From contig JAFRHR010000040.1 of NCBI GenBank assembly GCA_017433195.1, positions 1 to 60,431 of the forward strand: a stretch of DNA of 60,431 nt. Direction: 5' to 3'. Below the pieces are notes generated by a model that saw only the letters and a list, made by a program, of their open reading frames with translations, was not told the origin of the DNA and ran no database searches. Source of the DNA: a bacterium. Its GTDB lineage: Bacteria; Cyanobacteriota; Vampirovibrionia; Gastranaerophilales; Gastranaerophilaceae. This document shows, piece after piece, positions 49,723 to 58,599 of the stretch; position 1 is the first letter of the stretch; each line of letters opens with the position of its first letter. The position numbers were made by a program, and so were the translations under genes.

Positions 49723-51309
49723 TTATCCTTTACGGCTAAACTTTTTAAACAACTCTGTTGTGTAGTCCATTTTGAATAAAAGGTTTAAGCCGATGTAAAC
49801 CGCAAGGCAAACCGTTCCGACAATTGCTATTTTTATTCCCTCAAATACGTATTTCGGAAGTGCAACTGCTGTATTAAAGAGATTTGCAACCTCTAAACAT
49901 ACAAAATAGGTTATAACTCCTGCCAAAACCATTTTAAAGAAATTCTTGAACAAAACTTTGTAATCAAGTTTGATTTTCCTTGAAATCAATAACCCCAACA
50001 TAACAGCATTAAAGAGCGTTACCAAAGAGGTTGATGCCGTAATACCTGCAATTCCGAGGTTTAGTTTATCAACAAGCACTATGTTTGCGCCAATTTTCAG
50101 TAAAATTGAGCAAGCCGCAATTACAAAAGGAGTTGCGGAATCGTTAAACGAATAGTAAACCCTTGTTATAGAATCTCTGAAAACGTATGGCAGAATTGAA
50201 AAAGACAGGAACCATAGTGCCTGAGTAACCATAAATACGGCATCAGAATTGAATGCCCCACGTTCAAAAACAAGTCTTATACCGTCTTGTCCCAGTATAA
50301 GAATACCTATAATAATCGGAATTGCACCGAAGAACAGTACCCCGACACCTTTATTAAAATAAGTCCTTATACCGTCAAAATTCTTTTCCTCAACCATTCT
50401 TGAGAAAATCGGGAAAAGCGGAACCAAAAATGCGGTAACCAAAATTCCGACAGGGAACTGAAAAATCCTGTTTGCAAAAACAACCGAAGTCCATGCACCT
50501 TCTCTCAATGATGATGCGAAAAACATATCTATATAAATATGCACCTGACCGATAGTCGAACTTAAAATTGCAGGAAACAGAAGTTCGCAAATGCTTTTAA
50601 AATGCGGGTTGTTAACGACATCAAGATTAGGTCTTAATTTAAACCCGAATTTTATAATTTTCGGCAACTGAATTAATAACTGACACAAAGCACCGACAGT
50701 TGTTGCCGTTGCAAGCACAACACCTGTTTTATCGTTATGAACTCCGACAACCATAAGTATAACAACAAGGCTCAAAATCATCGGAGACAAACTCGGAATT
50801 GAAAATTCGTTGTAGCAAATCAAAAGTCCGTAGTAAATTCCGATTATTCCACCGATTACCAAAATCGGTATCATTATTTTAAAGTGCAGAGTTGCAAGGC
50901 TTATTAATTCCTGACTTCCGCCCGAAATTATTGCGCCTATTATTTTGTCCGCAAACACAAAACACAAAATCGCAAGGATAAAAAAGAAAATAAAACTTAC
51001 GGTCAAAAATGTGTTATAGAGTTTATTTGCGACCTCTGACGGCTTTTCCTTAACATTTGGAATGAGTTTTGAAAAAACCGCAACGACACTGCTGTGGAAA
51101 GGTCCTCCGACACCGCCCAAAATTATAATTGCAAGTGACGGAATCTGACACGCATAAAAATATGCATCAGATACGAGAGTTGCACCGTAGTAATTTGCAA
51201 GCACCATATCTCTGACGAAGCCTGCGAGTTTGCTCAGAACAGTAACAAACGCAATAACCCACGCCGCTTTTAATACGCTGAAATTATTATCAGAAGTAGT
51301 ACTCGTCAT
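49723..51309 (-). CDS. murJ: Lipid II flippase MurJ
   Basis: This protein of about 528 residues has around 14 membrane helices. It shows the MOP-family signature near the N-terminus: KLAGFVRDMVLANYYGATLVSDAYFYA, then GGVGGPFHSSVVAVF. It flips the peptidoglycan precursor lipid II across the inner membrane. The start at 51309 overlaps the SpoIID-like gene by 20 bases; a further in-frame ATG at 51330 is possible. The following R3 repeat and GGGTAAA motif sit close to its stop codon. Confidence 0.92.
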   Translation of the reverse strand: MTSTTSDNNFSVLKAAWVIAFVTVLSKLAGFVRDMVLANYYGATLVSDAYFYACQIPSLAIIILGGVGGPFHSSVVAVFSKLIPNVKEKPSEVANKLYNTFLTVSFIFFFILAILCFVFADKIIGAIISGGSQELISLATLHFKIMIPILVIGGIIGIYYGLLICYNEFSIPSLSPMILSLVVILMVVGVHNDKTGVVLATATTVGALCQLLIQLPKIIKFGFKLRPNLDVVNNPHFKSICELLFPAILSSTIGQVHIYIDMFFASSLREGAWTSVVFANRIFQFPVGILVTAFLVPLFPIFSRMVEEKNFDGIRTYFNKGVGVLFFGAIPIIIGILILGQDGIRLVFERGAFNSDAVFMVTQALWFLSFSILPYVFRDSITRVYYSFNDSATPFVIAACSILLKIGANIVLVDKLNLGIAGITASTSLVTLFNAVMLGLLISRKIKLDYKVLFKNFFKMVLAGVITYFVCLEVANLFNTAVALPKYVFEGIKIAIVGTVCLAVYIGLNLLFKMDYTTELFKKFSRKG

Positions 51310-53134
51310 CTCTTTCTTCCAGCTCCACATATATATCTGCAGTCAAATCTTCAACCGACAAAGGATGATAAATAATTGTATTTTTACCCCTTCTCAGATA
51401 ATCGTCAATAGCAAATCTGAATTCTTTCTGATCTTCAGTTTTAATAACGGGAATTTCAACCTCTTTTTTATTTATAGTCAAAGAAACCACCTCTAACTTT
51501 TTATCGGGACTGCAAATAACCAAATTAGCCTTGTGCTTTGTTGTATAGAAAGTTTGAGTTATTTCTTCCGTTGATAAAGTTACGGGTTTTGTGCCCAAAT
51601 TTATTCCGGAATAGTAATGTTTAAGAATATCATCATATTTTTTGTGCAAATCAATTGCCATAAAGCCTGCACCGAATTGGCTCATCCCGACTCCATGCCC
51701 GTAACCGCCGCCAAAACAGTCAATTGATTTAAGTTTTCCTGTTCCCTCATCGTAATTGTGAATAAACGCAAGGTTTGCACTCGGAAGCGCTTTACCGTTT
51801 TTCTTAAACATTCTTCTTATAGTTATTTCTTTAAAAACTTTATAATTAGTACCCTCTGCAACAATTTCAAGCTCGACAATTTTTCCCGAATCACCACGTT
51901 TTAAAACTTTTATTTCTTTTATTGTTCCCAAAGTATTGCCGGGGTGAAATTTCGGTTTTACAAACCCGACGGGAGATTGTTCAAGAAGTGTTTTTTCAAG
52001 AGTTTTTCTTAATTCTTCCGCCTCCCAGTGCCTTGTCCATCTGTAATAAGGCGATTTCATATCGTATGACGAAAGCATTGTGTCCTGATAGAATTGCAGA
52101 ACTTTTTCTTCGCTGTCAAGCGGAGTCTGAGTCAGCATATCCGGTTTTGCTTTGAGATACGGGATATTTTTTGTCGGAAATTCTTTTGTAATCGGATCTG
52201 AAAAAACATATCCGTAGTTTTCCGTGTAACCGCCTGCGGTTGAACAGTAAAGAGCCAAAATCGGAACGTTATCATAGAGTGCCAAAACACCCTCTGTTTC
52301 TTCAACCGCTTTTGTAGCCAAATCCATTTCGGTATTTGCTCCGAAATAAACCTGACTTGCAACAGTATCGTTTACGTCAAATTCAGTGTAAGCCTTTGTT
52401 CTCGGACAAAGTGCATAATTTCTTGCGGAAATTGCCTGCGCCTTTAATGCTTCAAGTCCGAATCTTACAGGCATTTCGTTCGGAACAACACCTTTCAGGT
52501 ATTCCTCAACATCTATAACATTTACGAGGTAGAAATTATCGGAATCAAGTTTTCTGACAAGTTCAAAATCACCTCTGTACAAAGCAGATTTTGATTTTCT
52601 GTTTAATCCGAAAACTCCGAGTAAACCTGCGGGAGATGTCACAACAAAATCATTTTCCGTTGTTATTGTTTCATCACCTATCTGTATTTCAAAAACCGAA
52701 TTTTTCACGGTTACGGTTATATTTTCATAAGCCTGAGCATTCCCTAAAACGTGGTCTGTACCTTTTTCGTAAATCTCGCATTCGTCTGTCGCATACAAAC
52801 TTACGGAAGTCTTTAACAGGTTCTGAAAATTGCTGTCAGTCAGCCCGACTCTGACAATATCCGCAGCAAAAACCTGTACAGACAAAAACAATATCAAAAC
52901 TAAACTTAAAAATAATCTAAAACTGTCATGCTGAACTTGCGGATTTACGTACGGAATGAAATTCCGGATAGCGAATGTCGAAGTGCACACTGACGTAGTC
53001 AAGTGAACGACAGACATGAGCGTGGAGTAAATCCAAGACAGTTTCAGCATCTTACCAACATTACAAAAAGAAGTCTCACCTTTCTTCGCATAATCTGAAA
53101 GACCCTGAAACGAGTTCAGGGTGACATTAATCAT
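51290..53134 (-). CDS. SpoIID/LytB-type peptidoglycan lytic protein with repeat-derived N-terminus
   Basis: The SpoIID domain is clear: VEEYLKGVVPNEMP with the catalytic Glu, LEALKAQAISARNYAL, YCSTAGGYTE and GGGYGHGVGMSQFGA. SpoIID enzymes cleave peptidoglycan strands stripped of stem peptides. The signal peptide (FLSLVLILFLSVQVFA) lies about 75 residues into the frame. Everything before it is an open translation of R4 and R2 repeats (52922-53127), and no ATG lies directly before the signal. The first ATG is 53134. The true start could be a TTG near 52897 or upstream ATGs at 53050 or 53017. It overlaps murJ, which supports an envelope operon. Confidence 0.8.
   Translation of the reverse strand: MINVTLNSFQGLSDYAKKGETSFCNVGKMLKLSWIYSTLMSVVHLTTSVCTSTFAIRNFIPYVNPQVQHDSFRLFLSLVLILFLSVQVFAADIVRVGLTDSNFQNLLKTSVSLYATDECEIYEKGTDHVLGNAQAYENITVTVKNSVFEIQIGDETITTENDFVVTSPAGLLGVFGLNRKSKSALYRGDFELVRKLDSDNFYLVNVIDVEEYLKGVVPNEMPVRFGLEALKAQAISARNYALCPRTKAYTEFDVNDTVASQVYFGANTEMDLATKAVEETEGVLALYDNVPILALYCSTAGGYTENYGYVFSDPITKEFPTKNIPYLKAKPDMLTQTPLDSEEKVLQFYQDTMLSSYDMKSPYYRWTRHWEAEELRKTLEKTLLEQSPVGFVKPKFHPGNTLGTIKEIKVLKRGDSGKIVELEIVAEGTNYKVFKEITIRRMFKKNGKALPSANLAFIHNYDEGTGKLKSIDCFGGGYGHGVGMSQFGAGFMAIDLHKKYDDILKHYYSGINLGTKPVTLSTEEITQTFYTTKHKANLVICSPDKKLEVVSLTINKKEVEIPVIKTEDQKEFRFAIDDYLRRGKNTIIYHPLSVEDLTADIYVELEERDDEYYF
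52922..53127. repeat. R4 and R2 repeats inside the SpoIID-like reading frame
   Basis: R2 copy b (52941-53034) has GGATTTAC/GTAAATCC arms and CGGAATGAAATTCCGG. It is flanked by GTCATGCTGAACTTGC (52924) and CCCTGAAACGAGTTCAGGG (53103). The reading frame stays open through all of it. Confidence 0.75.
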
Positions 53135-53142
53135 TTTTTTTA

Positions 53143-54516
53143 TTACTTTAATTCCCAAACCGTACCCTCTTTTGAATCTTTTAAAACTATATTAAACGCA
53201 TCGAGTTCAATTCTGATTTTATCGGCAAGTTCCCAATTCTTTTCTTCTCTTGCAAGTTTTCTGTCTGCAATTAATTCGTCCATTGAAGAATAATTTTTAC
53301 CGATTTTTTCGGAAACTGATTTCAGAACATTTTGAAGTTCTTCTTCACTCAAAGATGCTTTTTCAAAAACAAAACCGAGAGCGGAAGCAAGCTGATTTAA
53401 CACATAATTTGCACCCTCAACCCCTTTGTTTGATTTGTTTGCCAAATCAAACATTACGGCAAGTGCCTTGGATGTATTCAAATCATCGTCCATCGCCTCA
53501 ACAAACTGATTATATTCTTCAAATTTTGTTATATCGTATGTTTTATCGTCTTTCAAAATACCTGCGTTTAACATTCTCTTTACCCCTGATGCCGCAGACT
53601 GTAAAGCCTCGTCAGAAAATTCAACAGGCATACGATAGTGGTTCGTAAGAATGAAAAATCTTATGGTATTTGCATCGTAGTTTTTGAGCAAATCGTCTAT
53701 GGTTAAGAAATTGCCCAAAGATTTTGACATTTTTTCTTTGTTAATAGTTACAAAACCGTTGTGCAACCAGTAATTTACAAATTTACATCCGTTTGCACAT
53801 TCAGACTGCGCAATTTCGTTTTCGTGGTGGGGAAAAATCAAATCAGCACCGCCTGCGTGAATATCAATGGTTTTACCCAAGTATTTTCTGCTCATTGCGG
53901 AACATTCAATGTGCCAGCCCGGACGTCCTACACCCCATGGAGAATTGTATCCGAATTTTTCGTCTTTTTTCCACAAGGCAAAATCGAGTGCATCTTCTTT
54001 TTGTTCTCCAACTTCAACCCTTGCACCGCTTTCAAGAGCATCGATAGGTTGTTTTGACAACTGACCGTATCTGTCGAATTTTTTAACTCTGAAATAAACA
54101 TCTCCGTTTACTTCATAAGCATAACCTTTTGCGATAAGTTCTTTTGTGAGTGCAATCATTTCGCCCAAAGTTTTTGTAGCAAACGGCTCAACATCAGGTT
54201 GAAGAGTATTTAATGCCTTCATACTTTCAGCAAATTTTTTATACCAGTATGATGAAACCTCCTGCGGAGTCTTACCCTCTTTTTCCGCTTTTTTAAGAAT
54301 TTTATCGTCAACGTCAGTTACGTTTCTGCAATAAGTTACATCGTAACCTTTGAATTTCAGATATCTGTATAAAACGTCCCATGTAATATAACATCTTGCG
54401 TGTCCCAAATGTGCATAATCATAAACTGTCGGCCCGCAAACGTACATTTTAACTTTGTTTTCTGTAATCGGAATAAATTCCTCAACCTTATTTGTATAAG
54501 AATTATGTAATTTCAT
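53143..54516 (-). CDS. cysS: Cysteinyl-tRNA synthetase
   Basis: This protein of about 457 residues has the zinc Cys plus HIGH motif CGPTVYDYAHLGHARCYI, a second zinc region HIECSAMSRKYLGK with GGADLIFPHHENEIAQSE, and the KMSKS motif EKMSKSLGNFL. It charges tRNA-Cys. I chose the ATG at 54516 because GAGG lies ahead; the frame begins two codons upstream with GTG. It ends 8 bases before the extended SpoIID-like frame, so the two may share a transcript. Confidence 0.97.
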   Translation of the reverse strand: MKLHNSYTNKVEEFIPITENKVKMYVCGPTVYDYAHLGHARCYITWDVLYRYLKFKGYDVTYCRNVTDVDDKILKKAEKEGKTPQEVSSYWYKKFAESMKALNTLQPDVEPFATKTLGEMIALTKELIAKGYAYEVNGDVYFRVKKFDRYGQLSKQPIDALESGARVEVGEQKEDALDFALWKKDEKFGYNSPWGVGRPGWHIECSAMSRKYLGKTIDIHAGGADLIFPHHENEIAQSECANGCKFVNYWLHNGFVTINKEKMSKSLGNFLTIDDLLKNYDANTIRFFILTNHYRMPVEFSDEALQSAASGVKRMLNAGILKDDKTYDITKFEEYNQFVEAMDDDLNTSKALAVMFDLANKSNKGVEGANYVLNQLASALGFVFEKASLSEEELQNVLKSVSEKIGKNYSSMDELIADRKLAREEKNWELADKIRIELDAFNIVLKDSKEGTVWELK

Positions 54517-54522
54517 TTTCAC

Positions 54523-54741
54523 CTCATTAACTACATATTATTTTATAACAAAAAGAAGTTTGATTAGATACATAGTTATTTGATTTTTTATTTAACAGAA
54601 GAATTAAAAAAGAAAAAAGATTAATACCCACCCGCAGTATTAAAACAAAATAAAAAGTACTGCTCCCTCCCTAATAAGGGAGGGTTAGGGTGGGTAATTA
54701 TCACTTTGCATAATTGACTTATGAGAATATTTTTTACCTGT
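54523..54741. other. Intergenic region with R3 repeat
   Basis: This gap of about 325 bases (to 54847) between divergent genes holds the R3 copy at 54623-54698 and, on its right side, the HLR1-like boxes listed separately. No gene is seen. Confidence 0.6.
54623..54698 (-). repeat. Structured repeat family R3, copy d (inverted)
   Basis: ATACCCACCCG at the left and GGGTGGGTAAT at the right are the outer arms; CCCTCCCTAATAAGGGAGGG is the core. It is the same orientation as the copy at 15219, and the two share most of their internal A-rich segment. Confidence 0.75.
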
Positions 54742-54810
54742 ATTGTAAACATTTGTAAAAACATGAAAAAATCATGTCAATTATATTTCATATATATACT
54801 TTATATATAC
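54742..54810 (+). promoter_or_regulatory. Two HLR1-like boxes and -10-like element
   Basis: ATTGTAAA (54742-54749) and TTTGTAAA (54752-54759) repeat at exactly 10 bp. On the other strand they read TTTACAAA-TG-TTTACAAT, a full HLR1 match. ACTTTATATATAC begins at 54798, 39 bases after the boxes. The following gene starts at 54848. Confidence 0.6.
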
Positions 54811-54847
54811 ATAAACCAGTATGTATTAAATATTAGGAGAAAAAACT

Positions 54848-55033
54848 ATGGCAGGCGTAGACGCTATTGACGGAAAAGTTAAAAAGACCAATATTTACGA
54901 TTGGATGTACAATACATTTAAACCGGAAGCTAAAAAAGATTCCGCTGCTGCATATGTAGCAATGGTATCAGATCCGAATAAACCGACTCCGACACCAGAA
55001 AGTGTTGGCAGCAACTTTGATACACCTTGCTAA
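54848..55033 (+). CDS. 61-residue protein, HLR1-type promoter, function unknown
   Basis: This small soluble protein (MAGVDAIDGKVKKTNIYDWM ... ESVGSNFDTPC) has a Pro/Thr-rich segment and a C-terminal Cys as its only Cys. There is no signal peptide. A strong Shine-Dalgarno (TAGGAG), a dedicated regulated-type promoter and an immediate terminator show it is a real, separately controlled gene. I recognise no family. Confidence 0.75.
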   Translation: MAGVDAIDGKVKKTNIYDWMYNTFKPEAKKDSAAAYVAMVSDPNKPTPTPESVGSNFDTPC

Positions 55034-55057
55034 TTAATGTAATTAAAAGTTTATATG

Positions 55058-55090
55058 CAGGCGGTTTTATTTCATAAAACCGCCTGTTTT
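55058..55090 (+). terminator. Rho-independent terminator
   Basis: CAGGCGGTTTTAT and ATAAAACCGCCTG pair around TTC and are followed by TTTT. It ends the 61-codon gene. Confidence 0.85.
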
Positions 55091-55136
55091 CGTGCAAAAT
55101 ATTTTTAGGGTATAATTTTTTTCAAAAGGAAAAATT

Positions 55137-55898
55137 ATGCTTTTAACAATTGATGTCGGGAATACAAGCACAAATTTAGGAATTTTTGATAAGGATAAAC
55201 TTATTAAAAAACTTCGTATTTCATCTGACAGAAAAAACGATGCTGATTTTTACGAAAAAGTTTTTGAGGGAATAAAAAGCGAATTTTATGTTAGCGATTG
55301 TATTATCGCCTCTGTTGTTGATGAAATTACAAATTCAGTAAAATCGGCAGCAGATAAGGTTTTTAGAATAAATTCTTTAAATGTTACCCCTGATATTAAT
55401 ACGGGAAACGCTTTAAAAATGCCATACAAAAAAGGCCTTGGTGCTGACAGAATTGTAAATGCATACTGGGCGGCAGTGAATTGTCAAAAGCCTGTTATCG
55501 TAGTTGATATGGGAACTGCAACAACCCTCGATATAATCAATAAGAACGGGGAATTTATCGGAGGTGTAATTGCGGCGGGAATAAAAACTCAGTTAAAGGC
55601 ACTCCACGACTTTACTTCAAAACTTCCCGAATTAGAGCCTGAAAAATCCGATTTTGCAATGGGAACGGATACAAAGAGTGCAATTATGTCAGGAGTTATA
55701 AGGGGTTCTGCCTATGCAATTGACGGATTAATCAAAAAATGCGAAGAAGAACTCGGCAAAAAGGCAACGGTTGTTGCAACGGGCGGATATTGCGAACTTT
55801 TAAGCGAATATACCCAAAGAAAATTTGATTTGGTAAACCCCGATTTGACTTTAGACGGACTTCGTCTTTTATACGAATTAAACAAAGTGGGCGTGTAA
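55137..55898 (+). CDS. coaX: Type III pantothenate kinase
   Basis: This 253-residue protein of the ASKHA fold has the phosphate-binding IDVGNTSTNLGIF, GLGADRIVNAYWA and VVDMGTATTLDII. It phosphorylates pantothenate, the first step to coenzyme A; type III enzymes need a monovalent cation. AAAAGGAAAAATT precedes the ATG. With coaD at 9011 it gives two non-adjacent CoA genes in the window. Confidence 0.95.
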   Translation: MLLTIDVGNTSTNLGIFDKDKLIKKLRISSDRKNDADFYEKVFEGIKSEFYVSDCIIASVVDEITNSVKSAADKVFRINSLNVTPDINTGNALKMPYKKGLGADRIVNAYWAAVNCQKPVIVVDMGTATTLDIINKNGEFIGGVIAAGIKTQLKALHDFTSKLPELEPEKSDFAMGTDTKSAIMSGVIRGSAYAIDGLIKKCEEELGKKATVVATGGYCELLSEYTQRKFDLVNPDLTLDGLRLLYELNKVGV

Positions 55899-55931
55899 TT
55901 GTAAATTTATTTTGTAAAAATTAATAATAAA

Positions 55932-55960
55932 TTTAAAACAAAAATTTATTATGCTACAAT
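55932..55960 (+). promoter_or_regulatory. Candidate ssb promoter
   Basis: TTTAAA, 17 bases, TACAAT, ending 27 bases before the ssb ATG. Two TTGTAAA motifs upstream are 13 bp apart, not the 10 bp of HLR1, so I do not group it with that set. Confidence 0.35.
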
Positions 55961-55987
55961 GCGTTTATAAAACATAGGAGAGATAAA

Positions 55988-56338
55988 ATGAATTCAGCAG
56001 TAATAGTAGGCAGAGCAGGACAGGATGCGGAAATAAAGTATTATGAATCAGGAAGATCAAGAGCAACTTTTTCGTTAGCGGTAAATCACTGGGACGGAAA
56101 GACAAAAAGCAATGTAACAGACTGGTTCAGTATTGAAGCATGGAGTTCTCCTGAAGACAGAAGAAAACTTGCTGATTTTGCGGGAAATTATGTAAAAAAA
56201 GGCGGACTTGTTGCCGTTGACGGAAGAATTACATCTAACAAATGGCAGGATGCCTCAGGTGAAAACAGAGAAAGATATCTTATTTCTGCAACAGATATCA
56301 GACTTTTGGGTTCAAAGAACGATAGCGAAATGCAATAG
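55988..56338 (+). CDS. ssb: Single-stranded DNA-binding protein, short form
   Basis: This 116-residue OB-fold protein has MNSAVIVGRAGQDAEIKYYE, TFSLAVNHWDGK, DWFSIEAW and GGLVAVDGRITSNKWQD. The long disordered tail of the E. coli protein is missing; only SKNDSEMQ remains, so contact with repair partners through an acidic tip would be weak or different. Short SSBs like this are typical of Cyanobacteria. AGGAGAGATAAA precedes the ATG. The kinase gene follows after 8 bases. Confidence 0.92.
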   Translation: MNSAVIVGRAGQDAEIKYYESGRSRATFSLAVNHWDGKTKSNVTDWFSIEAWSSPEDRRKLADFAGNYVKKGGLVAVDGRITSNKWQDASGENRERYLISATDIRLLGSKNDSEMQ

Positions 56339-56346
56339 GAATTGAT

Positions 56347-57657
56347 ATGATAATTGCTGAAAATATAGCAGTAATTGCTGATGATTTAACCGGCGCAAAC
56401 GACACAGCTTTGCAGTTTCAGCTGCGCGGAGCGGAGACAAGAATTTTTCTCGGAAACGAAATAAAAAATACCTCTAAAGAAGGCGGAATTGTCTGGGCGG
56501 TTTCAACAGAATCCAGAAACGTTACACCTGATGAAGCCTATGACAAAACCATAGACAAAATTACTATTCTTAAAAACAACAAGGATATTGATTACCTTTA
56601 TAAAAAAATTGATTCAACTTTAAGAGGAAATATCGCTATTGAAACACAGGCTATTGTTGATTTTTTCGGATACGATGCAGCAATAATTGCCCCTGCATTT
56701 CCGTCAGAAGGCAGAACAACGATTGGCGGATACCAGTTGTTAAACGGACTTCCGCTTGAAAGAACCGAATTTGCAAGAGACCCGAAAGCACCTGTTTTTG
56801 AATCGCATATTCCGAGCTTATTAAGACGTCAGTTAGGTGCAGAACACGAAAAATTAATAGGACATATCGGATTTTCAACGGTTATAAAAGGTGCAGGTCC
56901 GATTTTAAAGGAAATGAATAAATTAATTGATAACGGCAAAAAATTTATTGTATTCGATGCCGTATCCGTAACTGATTTGGAACAAATTGTTTTAGCATAC
57001 AAAAAGACTCACCATAAACTTTTGCCGGTAGGTTCTGCGGCATTGGCACAGGTTTTGGGAAATACCTGGCTTGAAGAATCGGAAAGATTTATTGATGAGA
57101 TAAAAACTCCGCATCTTCCTAAACTTGTAATTTCAGGCAGTGCAACAAAAACAACCGCAAAACAAATAGAAAAACTTGAATCAAACGGCGATTTCTCAAA
57201 TATGAGTTTTATCCCGCTTACAAATGAAAATATTTTATCGGGAGTAACTGAAGATCTTTTAAACAGTGCATTGTCAAAACTTGAAACTTCAGATATTGTT
57301 GTAATTCATACTTCTTACCTTGTAGATAACTTTGACGGATTTTCCGATGACTCCGTAAATGAAAATTTAACAAGAGATAGTTTTATAAGTAAAATTACAG
57401 GATTTTTGGCGGAATTAACAAGACAGATAACAGAAAGAAAAGAGGTTATTTTAATAACTTTGGGCGGAGAAACTTCTTATAAATGTTGTGAAGCAGTTGG
57501 AGTTGATGAACTGAAAATTGTCGATGAAGTATCTCATGCAATAGCACTTTCAACCGATTACAAAAACAGATTTTTTGTTGCAAAATCGGGAAATTTGGGC
57601 GATTCCGACACTTTGATAGATATTTTGAATTATTTTAAACGTCATGAACAGGTATAA
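56347..57657 (+). CDS. Four-carbon acid sugar kinase family (DUF1537)
   Basis: This 436-residue protein starts IIAENIAVIADDLTGANDTALQF, has KKIDSTLRGN near 80 and, in the C-terminal half, LVISGSATKTTAKQI and VILITLGGETSYKC. These mark the two-domain sugar-acid kinases that phosphorylate D-threonate or D-erythronate. The next gene encodes a PdxA-like dehydrogenase that overlaps by 14 bases; such pairs are known to turn threonate/erythronate into dihydroxyacetone phosphate. Pairing with ssb upstream is probably just operon proximity. AGGAATTGAT precedes the ATG. Confidence 0.85.
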   Translation: MIIAENIAVIADDLTGANDTALQFQLRGAETRIFLGNEIKNTSKEGGIVWAVSTESRNVTPDEAYDKTIDKITILKNNKDIDYLYKKIDSTLRGNIAIETQAIVDFFGYDAAIIAPAFPSEGRTTIGGYQLLNGLPLERTEFARDPKAPVFESHIPSLLRRQLGAEHEKLIGHIGFSTVIKGAGPILKEMNKLIDNGKKFIVFDAVSVTDLEQIVLAYKKTHHKLLPVGSAALAQVLGNTWLEESERFIDEIKTPHLPKLVISGSATKTTAKQIEKLESNGDFSNMSFIPLTNENILSGVTEDLLNSALSKLETSDIVVIHTSYLVDNFDGFSDDSVNENLTRDSFISKITGFLAELTRQITERKEVILITLGGETSYKCCEAVGVDELKIVDEVSHAIALSTDYKNRFFVAKSGNLGDSDTLIDILNYFKRHEQV

Positions 57658-58573
57658 AGATAAAATTGCGATAACAACAGGAGATTTTAACGGAATCGGT
57701 GCTGAAATAACCATAAAGGCACTTAATTCTTTAAATTTGCCGAAAGATGAAATCGTACTTATAACAAATCAGAAAATTTTAGATTTTTACGGCAAATTAA
57801 ATTGTCCTTATGAAATTATAAATACAGATTTCAAAGGAGAAATTGAACCCTCAAAAATCACAAAAGAATCAGGAGAATTTTCTTTCAAATCACTTGAAAA
57901 AGCCTGTGAAATAAAACCGAAAGCAATTGTAACGGCGCCTGTTTCAAAAGAAGCAATGCACCTTGCAGGATATAATTTTAACGGCCAGACAGAGGTTTTG
58001 GAAAAGTTTTTGGCACACGATAGCCAAAAGGCAGAAATGCTTTTTATTGCAAACGATTTCAAAGTTTTGCTTTTGACAAGACATATTGCACTTAAAGACG
58101 TTCCGAAATATATTACGGAAGATTTGATTATAAACAAAGTTTTGACGGTGAAAAATTTTCTTAAAAAAGATAACCCGAAATTCGCTCTCTGTGCACTAAA
58201 TCCTCATGCCGGAGAAAACGGAATTATGGGTGATGAAGAAAAAAATACAATAATTCCGGCATGTGAAAAACTCAGAAGTAAAGGAATTGATATAATCAAT
58301 CCCCTTCCTGCAGATACCCTTTTTATAAACGGGGGTAAAAATTATCTTAATGGTTTGCCTCAGGATTATGATTGCTATTTTGCAATGTATCACGATCAGG
58401 GTTTAATTCCGATAAAAACTATTGCCCCAAAAGAAACCGTAAATATGACAATAGGATTGGATATTGTAAGAACCTCCCCCTGCCACGGCACTGCATTTGA
58501 TATTGCGGGTAAAAATAAGGCCGATTTTGAATCCATGATTTCAGCAATAAAAGCAGCACAACAATATGCCTAA
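57644..58573 (+). CDS. PdxA-family 4-phospho-hydroxyacid dehydrogenase
   Basis: This 309-residue protein has AITTGDFNGIGAEITIKAL, TAPVSKEAMHLAGYNFNGQT and YHDQGLIPIKTIA, including the metal-binding His and Asp residues of PdxA. PdxA oxidises 4-phospho-L-threonine in vitamin B6 synthesis. PdxA2 relatives next to DUF1537 kinases act on 4-phospho-D-threonate or erythronate. The neighbour favours the second role, but this may be the only PdxA in the genome and serve B6 as well. It is coupled to the kinase by overlap. Confidence 0.85.
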   Translation: MNRYKDKIAITTGDFNGIGAEITIKALNSLNLPKDEIVLITNQKILDFYGKLNCPYEIINTDFKGEIEPSKITKESGEFSFKSLEKACEIKPKAIVTAPVSKEAMHLAGYNFNGQTEVLEKFLAHDSQKAEMLFIANDFKVLLLTRHIALKDVPKYITEDLIINKVLTVKNFLKKDNPKFALCALNPHAGENGIMGDEEKNTIIPACEKLRSKGIDIINPLPADTLFINGGKNYLNGLPQDYDCYFAMYHDQGLIPIKTIAPKETVNMTIGLDIVRTSPCHGTAFDIAGKNKADFESMISAIKAAQQYA

Positions 58574-58599
58574 AACATGCTCTCTGACATGATTTCAGA

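Noticed and set aside
55900..55960. HLR1-like site before ssb
   Set aside because: Two TTGTAAA motifs are present but 13 bp apart, which does not fit the 10-bp spacing of the three good sites.
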